Shown here: positions 48,424 to 60,800 of the stretch, one piece after another
Layout of the letters: each line of letters begins with the position of its first letter
How positions within the stretch are numbered: the first letter of the stretch is position 1
Origin: Tetraselmis striata
Taxonomy: Eukaryota > Chlorophyta > Chlorodendrophyceae > Chlorodendrales > Chlorodendraceae
NCBI GenBank assembly: GCA_006384855.1
Contig: VCJN01002039.1
Location: 124,001-188,000, forward strand
Reading direction: 5' to 3'
Length of the DNA stretch: 64,000 bases
The notes under the pieces: generated by a model
What the model was told of the DNA's origin: nothing
The model's input: only the letters and a program-made list of their open reading frames with translations
Database searches by the model: none
Position numbers and translations under genes: made by a program

Positions 48424-50105
48424 ATGGCGGGTGGGGGCGGGAGGGAGCTAGGCTGCAAGGACGCCGGCCGGGATGACAAGACGACGCCTCGGAGGGCGGC
48501 GGCCCTCGTCCTGTTGTGCGGGGCGGACAGGGACCGAGTTCTTCTCCTCCGCCACATGTGCTGCAACGGCAAGTGGGGCACCCCAGGTGAGCACGCTCTC
48601 AGCACGACTGAGCCAGGAGCACCGCTCGCCCAAGTGCTTCGGCGTATCCCTCCACAGGGGGTCACACTATCCCTCAGTCCCTTGCCGCGGTGCAGCGTTC
48701 ATGGCTTTGATGGGCTCCCGGGCGCGGTGAGACTTTCAGCACTGGGGCTTGCACGAGCGCCTGCTACAATGCGATGGCACTCGATTGTATACTAGTGCGA
48801 GAGGTGCGTACACAGCAGTGTTAGCGACTGCGGTAGTGATTTGCAAGCGGGCGTGCTCTGCGTTGCAGGGGGCTACGTTGATCGCGGGGAAAGTTTCTTC
48901 CAGGGCCTGAAGCGGGAGTTCCGCGAGGAGACGGGGGTGGACCTCCCGCCCGTGGAGAATATCGGGGTAGACCTTTTCGGAGAGCCGGGCCGCCTCAACT
49001 ACGTCACGCTCGCCAGGCGCTGGCGGCGGCACAAGGAGGTCCTGACGCGTGTGTACGTTCTCACGCCTCGGAACGGGGGCGGAAGCTTGGACGGCCTGCT
49101 GCCTCCGGACCACGTAATCACCCGCTCCAAGAACAACGAGACCGACCGCTGGGAAACCCCACTTCTTGCGGAGGTGCTGGCGCGGGAGCCGCCATACGAC
49201 ACGCTGTTGCGCGGCGGGCAGTGGAGCTCCTTAAGCCTAGCTCGCGTCTCGGGCTTGTTCTCTCACATCCCCGGCATTTGTACCGACTGGGGCCCGGCCC
49301 CCCACCGCCTGGCTTCCAGGGAACAGCCGCTTGCTCTCTGCAGCTCCGGCCCCGGGTGGTGGCACTGGCAGAAATACCGATGCTGGGTGCCATACTCAGC
49401 TGAGGTCAACGCCAAGCTGGAGGCAGTCATGGATGAGGGCGAGTCCCTAGCTTTCCCCCTGTTCCCCCCTTTCCCGATGTACACCTATTATCCTGCGCCC
49501 CTTCCGCCTTACCTCGCGCTGTATGGCTTCCGCATGCTCACTGGCCCGTCGTCCTTCTCATTTCACGTGAGCAGAGAAGCAGGTGGTGGACATCGGTGAT
49601 GGGCGGGAGGTGGATTTTTCCTTCAGTCAGTGCATAGGTACTGCCTGCAACCACACGAGCCATGATGCCATCTGACACCTTCACATGCTTGAGAAGTATG
49701 CCAGCAGAGAACGCCCTCTACCTGGCCCACATCTCTGCTGCTCTGCGGAATAGGGTTTAGAGGCATAACATGCACCCCCCTGACACGTATTAGTCACATT
49801 GCTTTGCCTCTGGCCCTGCAGGGCAGCCGCGCCCACACCAGTACCAGACCGACAGTCCCCGGCGCCACCGGGAAGTAACCAGGCTGCCCTCTGGAGAGCC
49901 CGGTCTGCTGCAGCACATGAGCTTTGCTGTTCTGCAGGCTCTCGACGAGTGCTCAGGTCACAAGCCGCGGCTAACTGCGGAGGAGACGCTTCAGGGCAGC
50001 CTCGACGTCCAGACGTGCATAGCCACGATGCTGAAAACTTCTGACAACCTGCGAGGCGCGCTGCCACCTGGCCAAATCAAGTGGAGCTTGCGACTGGACC
50101 CATAG
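48424..50105 (+). CDS. Nudix hydrolase with C-terminal extension
   Basis: Hydrolase of nucleoside diphosphates linked to another moiety. Exons are 48424-48586 and 48869-49637 (with one apparent extra base) and 49822-50105 (stop TAG); about 404 residues. The Nudix box is perfect: G-YVDRG-E-SFFQGLK-REFREETGV (GX5EX7REUXEEXGU), ahead of it RVLLLRHMCCNGKWGTPG as the usual lead-in strand. The first G of the box is rebuilt across the intron. After ~200 residues the protein continues with AEVNAKLEAVMDEG, a proline/tyrosine-rich part and ALDECSGHKPRLTAEETLQG, which match nothing known to me. At 49582-49583 (GG) one base too many closes the frame; without it the text goes on VVDIGDGREVDFSF and joins the last exon in phase. 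A 16-base GT...AG interval (49567-49582) would do the same. Substrate unknown. Confidence 0.8.
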
Positions 50106-50555
50106 GAGGCTTCTGAAGGTACGCGTCCACAGCAACCACACCAGCCTGGTCGTGGGATCAGCAGACATAGGGTGGAGGCCGTAAAACCCTATCCAGCCGC
50201 GCTAATTGCCGTCCTATCTATATGGATAAATTACGATCCGCAACTCAATTATTACGTGCCACATGTCGGGGTGCAATATGATGCACTGGGAATATATGTA
50301 TGTATGCGGTATGCATTTACCATCTGCATTTGGCACAGCTAAGAATGTGAGCGCGTAATACATTACAATGTCAAGGCAGCCTTTACGTTCTTTATTCATT
50401 CTATTGCCCTCACTTGAATCCACAGCCACTGGCAAGCCGTTTACTGACGCGTCCCTTGTACTGTGCGTCCTCATAAATTAACGTCACCCACCACCACCAC
50501 CACCACAGGGCCAGGCCGCCATTGTCAAAGCAACCTGAGTCATTGGCACTCCTAT
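50106..50555. other. 3' ends of convergent Nudix and armadillo genes
   Basis: No gene. TTACA at 50363-50367 (TGTAA on the minus strand) lies 190 bases past the armadillo stop and may be its polyadenylation signal. A CAC trinucleotide run is at 50489-50508. Confidence 0.45.
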
Positions 50556-53500
50556 CTAGGAGTTCTCCAGCAGGCCTGCAGCACGCGCCGAGGCACTAGC
50601 TACGCCGTTGTTGTCGGAAGCCTGCAACTGCTTGAGCTTGGTCAGCGCTCCCAGCCGAAGAAATTCCTCTCTGGTGATGGTGTCCACCGCCAGTCTTCCC
50701 ACTGCGTTGGCCGCAGCCGTCTGCTGGTCCGACTGACTGCTGTTGAGCAGCTGTAGTAGCGCCTTCAGCGCACCCGGCAGTGCAACAATGGAACTGCGGG
50801 CCCACCTGCATGATGCCATTTTGCTGATAGCGTTGGCGGCAGCGGCAGCAGCATCGGGTGAGCCTGGCGTGTCACCCTGCTGCAGGATGTCCAGCAGCAG
50901 CTTGACTGCGCCGCTGCGATGGATCACATCGGCCGCAGTTTGCACAGAGCCTAAATTGCCAAGTACCTCCGCTGCAATCTGTTTGCATGGTCGCAAATTC
51001 ACGGGGTTCAGTTAAAGGCACAGATTCATGTCCTCAATGTGCGGATTGCGCAATTGTGGCAGATGGATGGCCTGGTATGCCATGGAGTATTTCATGTGAC
51101 ATTAGTGCAGATTATGGATACTGGGCAACACCGCACAATGTGGTGAGTAAGACTCTCTTGGGAACCGGGGGGGGGGGGGGAGGGGGGGGGTAAGCTGGCC
51201 TGACCTTGCGGGTGCCGGCGCTCGTAGATCGGTCCAGCAGCAGGACGACAGCCTCCACCGAGCCGGCTTTCACAGCTTCCGCAGCGCCACTGGTCACTGT
51301 GGTCAAGCTGCGCAGTGCAGACAGCGCAGCTGCTGCTGCCCCGGCGTCCGGTGGTGCTGCCCGTAGCAGCTCTACCAACGGCCTCACGGCACCGCAGCGC
51401 ACCGACTCAAGTCGCCCCCGCTCGTCCAGCGTGAGGCTGCGCAGCGCAAGTGCGCCAGCCTGTTTCTCCTCGTTGCTGGGGCGGATCATCATGGCCACCA
51501 CGCGTGGCACAGCGCCCGCTTCCACAGCCAGTTTCCGTGTGCTTGCGTCCTTGGTAAGCATTGCCAGAGCGGACGCTGCGTCCACGCGACAAGCTGTTCC
51601 GAAGCCCGAGCCTGCTTCGCGCAGGACATCCACCAGCGGGCCCTTGACCAGTGCCTTTGTCAGTGACTCATGCGGGTTGCCGCTGCCAAGCAGCCCGGCT
51701 GCGAGCATAAGACCACCCGCTTCGGCAATTGAACGCAGCAGAGCCGCATCCTTCACGCAGGCCAGTCGCGCCAGTGCCACAGCGGCAGCCGTTCGGCCGG
51801 CGACACCGACCTCTGGCTCCACCATTGTCTCCACAAGCCCGCCAACAGCGCCGATGCAGCGAGCCACATGGCGTCGAACGTCACTGGAGCTGGTCAGCAC
51901 AGCAATTCCCTCGGCTGCGGCAGCCTTCACCACATGGTTGTCGCGGAGGAGGGCGCCGACAAGCGCCTCAACGCCGCCTCCACGAGCCACGCTGATGCGC
52001 AGCTCCGGGCTTGCGGCTGCCATGCGGGCCAGCGCGCCGGCAGCCGCGGCGTGCAGCATAGGGGAAGCGCTTCTGGCGGCCGCGGCTGCAGCAGACGGCA
52101 TGAGGCAGCGCACCAGCGCCTTGACGCCACTGGCCCTGGTCACAGCACGCGCCTGGCTCTGGTCCAACAGCCGCCAAGCTGCCAAGAGCGGCTGCGGCAG
52201 CGCAGGGCACGCCCTGAGGCGGTGGCCCGCCTACCCTCAGAGCACGAATGATAGCCTTGAGGCCCGGGGCGGCCTCCTCAGCACTCACGGCGCGATGGCC
52301 CAGCAGGCAGCCCAGTGCTGTGACAGCATCCTCACAGACGGCAGGCGGGGGAATGCCACCATCATCGAGCTGGCGATGGATCAGGTCCACAAGGACCGTG
52401 TTGCCGGCTGGGTTAGAGGATAGCAGGTGCCTCATGCTGTCGTCGCTGTTGGCCAGCTCACGGATCACGGCAACAGCAGCAGCAACAGTGGGGACGCTTG
52501 CCGATGAGCTGCCGGCCAGGCGGAGAAGCTCCGCTGCGCAGCCTGCCCGCAGTAGCACCCAGCGAAGGGAAGTCGCCGACTTTGGCGTGGCCTCACGAAG
52601 CATTGCTGCCAGTAGCCTGTGCCGCGCCACCTTGCATGGCATCGCCGCCACAGCGGAGCAGGGTAGCAGTGCGCATCACGGCGCCATTTTCCAGCAGCCG
52701 CCCTACCAGAGTGGTTTCGATCTGTAGCGCCACTTCAACTGCTGCCATCACACTCAGTGCGGACTCTGGTGAGGAGGAGTGCAGCGCGGAGAGTGCTACT
52801 TCGGCCAATTGCCCCTCACGGAGCGCGCTTAGTGCCTCAGTTGGCGCAGCGGCAACGACCAAGCTCACTGCCCGGCTCCCAGGCGCCCCCAGCTCCGCCA
52901 GCCTGGGCAGCAGCCCTCCGGGAGCAGACAGCACCCGCTCCGGAGCGGATGTCGCGGCTGCAATTAGTAATTGCGCGGCAAGGTCGCTGGCGCTTCTCGC
53001 TGACAGGAGTGAGGGCAGGACGGAAAGCAGCCCCGACTGGATGGCAAGGGCCACCACTCTGGTGTCCCCCTGGACCATTGCTAGTAGGGCAGCGCCCCCA
53101 GCGTGCGCCTCGGCCGTGTCGGTGCCTGCCAGCATAGTCAAGAGTGTGGGCACCATTCCAGCTCTGGCGAGAGGCAGGCACTGGGCTTCGTTGGACTTGC
53201 AGCTAGCGGCGACGAGGCACGCGGCCGCGCGGCGAATCGACCCCTGCGGGCTCTCCAGGCCGCCTAGCAGTATGGGCACGACCAGCTCCTGGTCCGCTGC
53301 TGTCAATGCAGTCCGATCCGCCTGGGCGACTGCCAGGAGTGTGTTCAGCAGGTGCTCGGGCACAGGGGTTTCGCCCATGCTGTCGATGTAGTCACGAGCT
53401 GCGCCCAGCAGCGAAGCAACAAAGCCAGGGGAGGCGGCCATTGCGGATGCTGTGGCTGGATGGCGCGCCAAGTCTTCCAGTGCTGCGGATGCCATGTCAA

Positions 53501-54829
53501 TGTTGCGGTCTCCGGAGAGGTTGGGGGCAGTAATTACTGCCAGCAACGCTGATGCCGCCCCACCATCGAGCAGGGCCGATGCTGCGGCTTTGCCCCCGGC
53601 TGCCAGTTTCTCCACAAGAGGGAGAACCTCAGCGCAGGAGATGCGAGCACCTGAGATGGAGCTGTTGCACAAGAGACCGATAGCAGCTGGGACAACGCCT
53701 GCTGAGACCGGCTGCTGCCTCCACGTCCGGGCCAGCATCCAATGCGGCGCAAAGCGCACGCAGAACGCCACGGATGCTGCCATGGGGCGTTGTGGCAGGG
53801 TCCAGGCTGCGCACCAGCGCCCCGGCGACGGAGGAGCTGCGAGTGAGCGAGGCGGCTGCCGTTGGGCTGCACGTCAAGCCAGCCAGCAGGGCCGTACAGT
53901 CGATGACATCATCCTTCAGTGTTGCCTCAATAGCCGCCGCAAGTCGGGACAACGCGCCGTCACCAAGGCTATGGCCGCCATTGGCCTCTGGTTGAACGGC
54001 CAAGAGACTCACAAGGGTGGTGGCGGCCGCCGCTCGATGGGGCAAAGCTTCGATGGGGGATACTGGGTCGCCAAGGAGGGCCACAAGTCGCGGGACAGCG
54101 CTGAGTCGCACCGCAGTGAGCGCAGCCTCCCGCGAGGCGGTGGTGAGGACACCAAGCAGTTGTGCTGCCGCCAGTGCGGACCGCGAGTCGCGCGGTACCG
54201 CGGCAAGGAGCGCCACAGTCGCCTCTGGGGCGCCGGCGTCAACAGCAGCGGTGATCGAGGATGGCTGCGCTGCCAGAAGAGCAATCAGAGTGTGGGCACC
54301 GGCGTGTGCTGGGCTGTCAACGGTGTCGACGAGGGCGGATGTGAGCGATGTGTCGCTCATCAGCCCCACGAGAACCTCCATGCCCTTCGTCACCTCCTCC
54401 GCCACCCGGAGGACTGCGCTTCCCTGCGAGGCAGAGATCGGCTGCTGCAGCACACGCTCCAGCACGGTTGCGGAAGCGGCGCGCCCGTCGACTCCGCCCC
54501 CACGGAAGCGGATGGCAGAGAGAAGCAGCGCCGCCAGTTGAGATGAGCGTGATGCCTGCGATAGCGTGCTCAGTGCCATGCGCACGACCGCTCCCTCCTG
54601 CTTGCCCAGTCGCCCAAGCAGACATGCCAGCGGCTCCACCAGCCACATTCCGAACTCGCTCCCAGGAGATGTTTCGGCCTTGTCCGAGGGCCCGCCCAGC
54701 AGCTTCTCCATGGTCGCAGCCGCTGATGCAGCGCACTCATCCACCTCCTCGTTGCCTGCCTGCAAGGAGGAGGAGGGGGGGGGGGGGGGGGGCACGGATT
54801 CCACGAGTTGCGTGGAGAAAGGATTTCAG

Positions 54830-54865
<36 letters not shown>

Positions 54866-57800
54866 AATAAGTGGAGTGCGGTATAATTAGAGTGCTAACG
54901 GTTTCAAGCTACGAAGCAAATTCCCTCTATCTGCAGAGGGGATAGAGGGAATGTGCAGTGATACTCAGTCCAGGAAGGAGGAGGTGACGTACAATCAACG
55001 ACAGTGCTGCCTTGACGTCTGTGGCATGGGGCGACGAGGTGTCCCTTGCCATCGCATGCAGCGCCTCATAGCAGGCCCCACTGCGCAGCTGCGGTGCCGC
55101 CCTGTGGTGCTTTGCGAGCTCCTTGACGAGTCTCAACAGTGGACCGGCATGAGGCGGTGCGTTGTCATGCTGACAGAGCAGGGAACCCAAGACGCTGTCC
55201 ACTCCCTTCTCCAGCAAGGTGCACGCCATGTCCGCGTCCCTTTCCACTGCAGCGGCCAAGATGGATAGCACGGGAGTGGCCGTCGAGCTGGCTTTGCCCT
55301 CGGCAACGCGGCTCAGCGCGAGCAGCAGCTCCTGGACGCTGTCCGAAGACTCCACCAGGTGGGTCTTGATTGCATCAGAGCTGTCGAAGAGATGCAGCAG
55401 CAACGCCGCTGCGTTGCCTGCAGAATTGCAACGCTCCTGCTGCTCACGAGATATAGCCGCAGTCAGCGCCTTGATGGCGCCAGAGTCCACCCACTCCTCT
55501 ACTGCGAGGTGCTCGCCCGCCACCTTTCCCCCTGCGACGGCGTGCAGCAAAGCCACAGCCGCATGGCGCTCCTCCTCGGTGGCGGCGCCTCCTGCCAGAA
55601 GGCCGGCAGCAGCGGGTGTGCCGCCCAGCTTTGGCCACGCTGCGCGCACTTCCGGCAGGGCAAGCAGCTCAACCAGAAGCCGCGCTGCCGGGGCTGCTGC
55701 ATTTGAGCCGGCTCGCCCTCCTTCGGACTCAGGTGCCAGGAGAGCAACCAGTTTCTGCAGGCTGGATGCGTCCACCAGCACCTGGTGCTCCTCCAGCAAT
55801 CCCGGCTGACGTGTGAGCAGCAGGAGACCCTCCAGGATGGATTGGGCCACCGGTGCCGGGCAGTCCTCCGCCGCCACCTCCAGCAGCATCACCTGCCCAT
55901 CGCATTCCACGATCCGCGCGCACACGTTGGCGTCTGTGAGCATGGCACAAAGAGCCTTGGCCGCCGCGGCTCGAGAGGGTAGGGGAGTGTCCTCGCTCAT
56001 GATGGCCATGACCACTGCCTCCATGACGCCTCCACCCGAGACATCTTCCGCAGCCTCCGGGCGCCGCTCCACCATGAGGCATACGCACTGCGCCGCCAAT
56101 TGGCAGCACGCAGCGGTGGCGGCGCCCGAGATCAGGGAGGCCAGCGTTTCCAAGAAGAGCTCGTAGCCCTCCGGCCTCTCCGGTGGTACCGGCCCAGCCA
56201 GCATGTTGCGCATGACCGCTGCGGCGAGCTCCTTGGCGTCGCTGCAACCGCGGCCCATGACATTGCACAGATTTTGCAGCCCAGCCTCGCCGCCCAGGGC
56301 AAAGCTCAGCGGCTCTGCCAGGTGGTGTTCAGGCTCGGACAAGTCCCTCAGACATGTGCCTGCAGGCACAGGCACATCTAGTTAGTAATAAAGGAGCCGG
56401 GTCGGTTAGAGTTGGACACTAAGCGGACAATCGTTATGAATGTAGCAACGTGAGCTTGTGCGTTGGCGGAGTTACACGTGTCTCATTACCCCCATACTGT
56501 TTCAAGCTTTTGTGCTTATCCTAGATAATGATCATCCAAAAAACGATGGGTATGGAGTGAACGAGACATAAAGCTGGCCAGCCGCCTTAATGGCCTCGCT
56601 GTCGGTATTGTGGTGGGATCATCGGTGGGTTTGCTGCTCAATGGCATAATGCAGAACAAAACCAGAACAGCGTAACGGCACTGAAATGATGCGTGCCAGT
56701 ATGATAGTTGCGGTTTTTGGGCTTTAAAGGGGCCGGGGGGGGGGGGGGGGGGGGGGACGAGGTTTTCACCTGCACTGATGGCCATCGCAACCTTGAGGCT
56801 GGACATCATGTCGCACATGGCCTCCACCGCAGGCAGCTCAACCGCCGCTGTTGCCATCTCAGGCGCCGCGCAGGCCAGCGCCCGCACTGCCCGAGCGCCA
56901 GCTTCGCGGGCCGCGTCCTCCTGCTCCTCCGCCAGCATTGCCAACAGCGGCTCCATGAGGCCCGCCCGAGCGAGGACCTGCCCGGAGTGCACGTCCGCAC
57001 ATGCCAGGCTGGCAACCAGGCCGGCCGCGCCCACACGAAGCTGACTTGCGGATGTGCCGCTGAGCAGTTGATGCAGCAGGTCTGCGATGCCTGATGCCAT
57101 GCTTTGCTTCAGCCCTGCAGCCGCGTGCGGACTGGAGGCCACGTTTTTCAGTACTGACAGCAACGGCTCACAGATAGCAGGCTGGGCAATCTGGTCGCGC
57201 AGGACTGACTGCAGTGTGCGTAGTCCGCCTTCCACGGAGACAATGGCCTGACAGCCAGCAGCACAGGATCCGAGGCGCGCCAGCATGGTGGCCATGGCTG
57301 TGCGCTGCATGGCGCTGGTAGCGCGGACAGGGGCCCGGAGGATCGCAATGGCGGCAGGCACCGCGGACGCGGAGGTTCTCAGAAGCGCAGCCTGACCAGC
57401 GGGCACGGCGCTCAGGCGCGCGAGCAGGCCGCCAGCAGAGTCGCGGAGACTGTGCGGGGCGGCGGGCGCCAGCAGCAGCGTGAGCGCCATGGACACTGCA
57501 TCGTCGCTGGATGACGTCCTTGCCTGGAGCACCGCCTCCTGGCCCGCTTCATCAACGGCCAGAGCCAGCAGGGCGTCAAGAAGTGGGCGGGGCTCGGAGC
57601 CTCCACGTCTGAGCGCTGACAGCAGCGTGGAGGCAGCTGAGGCCGCGATAAGCGCCTGGCGCGCGCGCCACAGGCTCGCCAGCGGCGGGATGAGCACCGC
57701 CCCGAGCGCAGCCTCGGCCAAGTCGGCACTTGAAAGTAGGCAAAGCACTGCGTCGATGATGCCACCAGGCTGCTTATGGTCGGTGACCTGACTGGCAAGC

Positions 57801-60800
57801 TTGTCCAGCCAGAGCACGGCTGCTAGTGAGTTGCATGCAGTGCGCCGCAGGGAGCGTGCCTCCATTTGGCTGGACGAGCGCCCCCGGAGGCGCATGAGGG
57901 CGAGCAGCCCGGAGGCCAGCCCTGGAGCGGCAGGGCTGGCGGACAGCGCAGAGCGCACGTCCTTCTCGCCAGTGGCCAGCAGGCCAATGGCAGCGGCGGC
58001 CGTCTCGGCCGCAGCCAGGCCAGCCTTGCTCCTCTTGATGTCCAGCAGGTCAAGGAGGACTGCCATGGCACTCGGTGTCGCCACAATGCCCGCTCGCCCG
58101 GTGGCGGATCCAGCCAGGTTGTACAGTACGCCAGACAGCGAATCGCGCACGCCAGGCGCTGCACACTTCTCCGCCTCCATCAGCATTGCCAGCAGGCTGC
58201 TCGATGCCATCGGCTTGGTGGGGCCCGAGCGGCGAGAAGGCTGCGCCTCCGTGAGCTGCTGCGCCACAACATGAGAGGCGGCCGCGTTCTGCAGGGCGCC
58301 TGCGGCTTCTTGGGCAGCTTCATCCAGCCACCTGGATGGTTGCTGCCTCCGCGAGAGAGACACCTTAGCCACCAGTGCCACCAGCGCCTGCGTAGCAAAC
58401 GATGAATGCTCAGACTTTTGAGGTGTAAGTCGAGGTGTAAGTCGTTGGCGAGGTGACTCAGTACCACGGGGGGGGGGGGGGGGGCACTGGATCAGTGATC
58501 CACACAGCTCACTTTCCCGAATCGACGGGGGGGGGGGGGGGGGGGGGGGGGCAGTGCTTGCCTTGACTCCCCCTGCGGCTTCTAGGGCTTCCACATGAGC
58601 GTCTGTGAGCATGAGGTTGCGAAGGCACGCAGCCGCAGCGGTAGACAGACCATGATCCTCCAGGTTGTCTAGATCCCTCACTAGGGCCTGGAGCGCGCCG
58701 GCGTCCACAATCGCAGTGCCAGCCGCCTCATCCATGGCCAGAGCCTGCACGTCCAGCCACCAAACGGCGCATCAAATACTCTCGGCAGGGAGAACCATGG
58801 GAGCCAGCAGACACACCAGCACTCCATGGCAGCAAGCTTGTCGGCCTTGAAAGTTCCTTCAAGCCTTGACATTCCTAGCGGCAGGCATGACGGCACCACC
58901 ACCTGTGATGAGCGCGTACTCACCTTGAGGGCATGGGCGCCAGACGTGCGCACTGCCGGGGAGCTGCTCTTCATGCAAGCCACAAGGCACGACACCGCTC
59001 CGCTGCCCAGGAGCAGCTGGACCAGCTCGGGGCTGAGCGCCAGGTTGCTGAGCGTGCCTGCCGCTGCACGCACAGCGCCCTCTACGCTCTTCCTCAGGGC
59101 AGAGCGGACGAGCGCAATCAGCCTTGGCACAGCGTGTTGCGTGCTGGCGATGCGCAGGCGGTGCTCCTCGGCCCAGCTGAGACAGCAGAGCGCGGCCGCC
59201 GCCCACTCGCGCGTCTCCATCTCCTGCTTGCTGCTGTCGAGCAGGTCCACCAGGCCCGCGAGGCAACCCGCCTCTTCAACAACGGCGCTGCGCATGCCCG
59301 GCTCCTCACCCACGAGACTGTGCGAATTCATCGCAGCACACAGCAGCAATGTCAGCCCTTGATTGTCACTAGTCCTAATCACTAGGGCAGATGGCAAAGC
59401 ATCGGCGACGGGTGTACATACCTGGCGATGGTACGCGCCGCAAGTTGCTGTCCAGCGGGGGTGCCATGAAGCAAGAGCGCCACGATAGCAGGCAGGCTGT
59501 CACTGGAGCTGATGGCGCTGGAGCGACCTGCCTCCGGGACAGCCAGGCAGTGCAGCAGGGTCTGCAGCACGAGGACGTGGCTCTCCGCACCGGGCTGGTG
59601 GGACAGCTCTCCTAGCAGCGCGCTCTGCCAGTCGTCCGCAGCCCCGTGGGCCGCGCTCAGCAGGCGCGCATTCACGGCACACGCGCTGCCCGGTGCCGCG
59701 CTGCATATGGACAGATCGGTAACGTCGGCGATGATGCTATCATCCAAGACTGTCGAGTTCAGCTGGCCGTTGGCGTGGACGGTGGAGTTGTTCATCTCCA
59801 GCATCATGACCATGTGTGCGAGCGAGGCCGCCCGGCCCTCGTCGTCCATCGCACCGCCAGCGCCGTAATCCAGCCCAGACTCGTCCAGCGAGAGACGGGA
59901 CGCGTGACAGCGCGGCGTGTGCGGCGCCGGGCCCGATGGGGCCTGGGGGCCCAGCCCATCCAGCGCGTCCTCCCCCGCCAGGAAGGACTCCTCCGCGGAG
60001 CTGTCCATGTGGGTGGTCTGCAGGGAGTCGCAGAAGGTGGTATGCGGCGTTTTGGTGGTATCGTTGCGATCCTCTTCTTCGTCCGACAACACCGTCAAGT
60101 CCGGCAGCGGGATCTTGTCGACTCGCAGCGTGGGCACCCAGTGCGCAGGCTTCTCATCGGCGATGGGGCCAGCGCCGGGCTCCTGGTCCTGATCCTCCTT
60201 CGCTAGAAGATTGTCCGCCGACTCCAGCCGCGGCAGCTCCCCTGGGCTCCAGTCCTTGCTCTGCGTCATCCACGCACTGCATGACTCCACCACGCTGCCG
60301 AGGCGTGGCGCACACTCCTCACCCGCCCGGCCATCAGAGTGACCTGAAGCGGAGGCTGAGGATCCCCGCTTCCGGCCGGTGGTGGTGGGGCTGTTGGAGC
60401 CGTCTTGCACCAGAGGAGGCATGTCCACACCCGCGGCCGTATCGGCGCTGACATGGATGCGCAGCCCCTTTGAAGCCGCTTCCCCCTCCAGAGCCGAAGG
60501 CAGGCGCTGCCCGTGTGTGGGCACAGACGCTGACTGCCGTGACTGACTGGGCGGCAGGTGAGAGGAGGGTTTAGGATGCTGGGCAGGCGGCCCGGCCAGG
60601 CTCATGCTTCGGCTCGTCTCACTGCCAGAATTGGAATGTGCACTTGCTGGCGGGCTGGCAGTTGGTGGGAAGCAGAAGACCTGGTCCGTCGTGTTGAGGC
60701 TCTGCTCGGTCGACAGCTCGCAGGTGTCCCTCCCTTCCTCGTGGGGTACCGGCAGGGGCTCACGATGCGGCCTGTCTGCGGGACCAGTTGGCCGCGCAGC

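Noticed and set aside
51206-52423. 405-residue open frame on the plus strand
   Set aside because: It is the antisense of the armadillo-gene exon 54759-51205. Composition is Ser/Arg/Ala low complexity and no family resemblance is seen. Similar long antisense frames at 53452-54546, 55219-55809 and 60921-62066 were rejected for the same reason.
53699-53709. Micro-intron (7 or 10 nt GT...AG) in the armadillo gene
   Set aside because: Too short for any spliceosome. One extra base in the GG run explains the break, and the following text is a normal ARM repeat.
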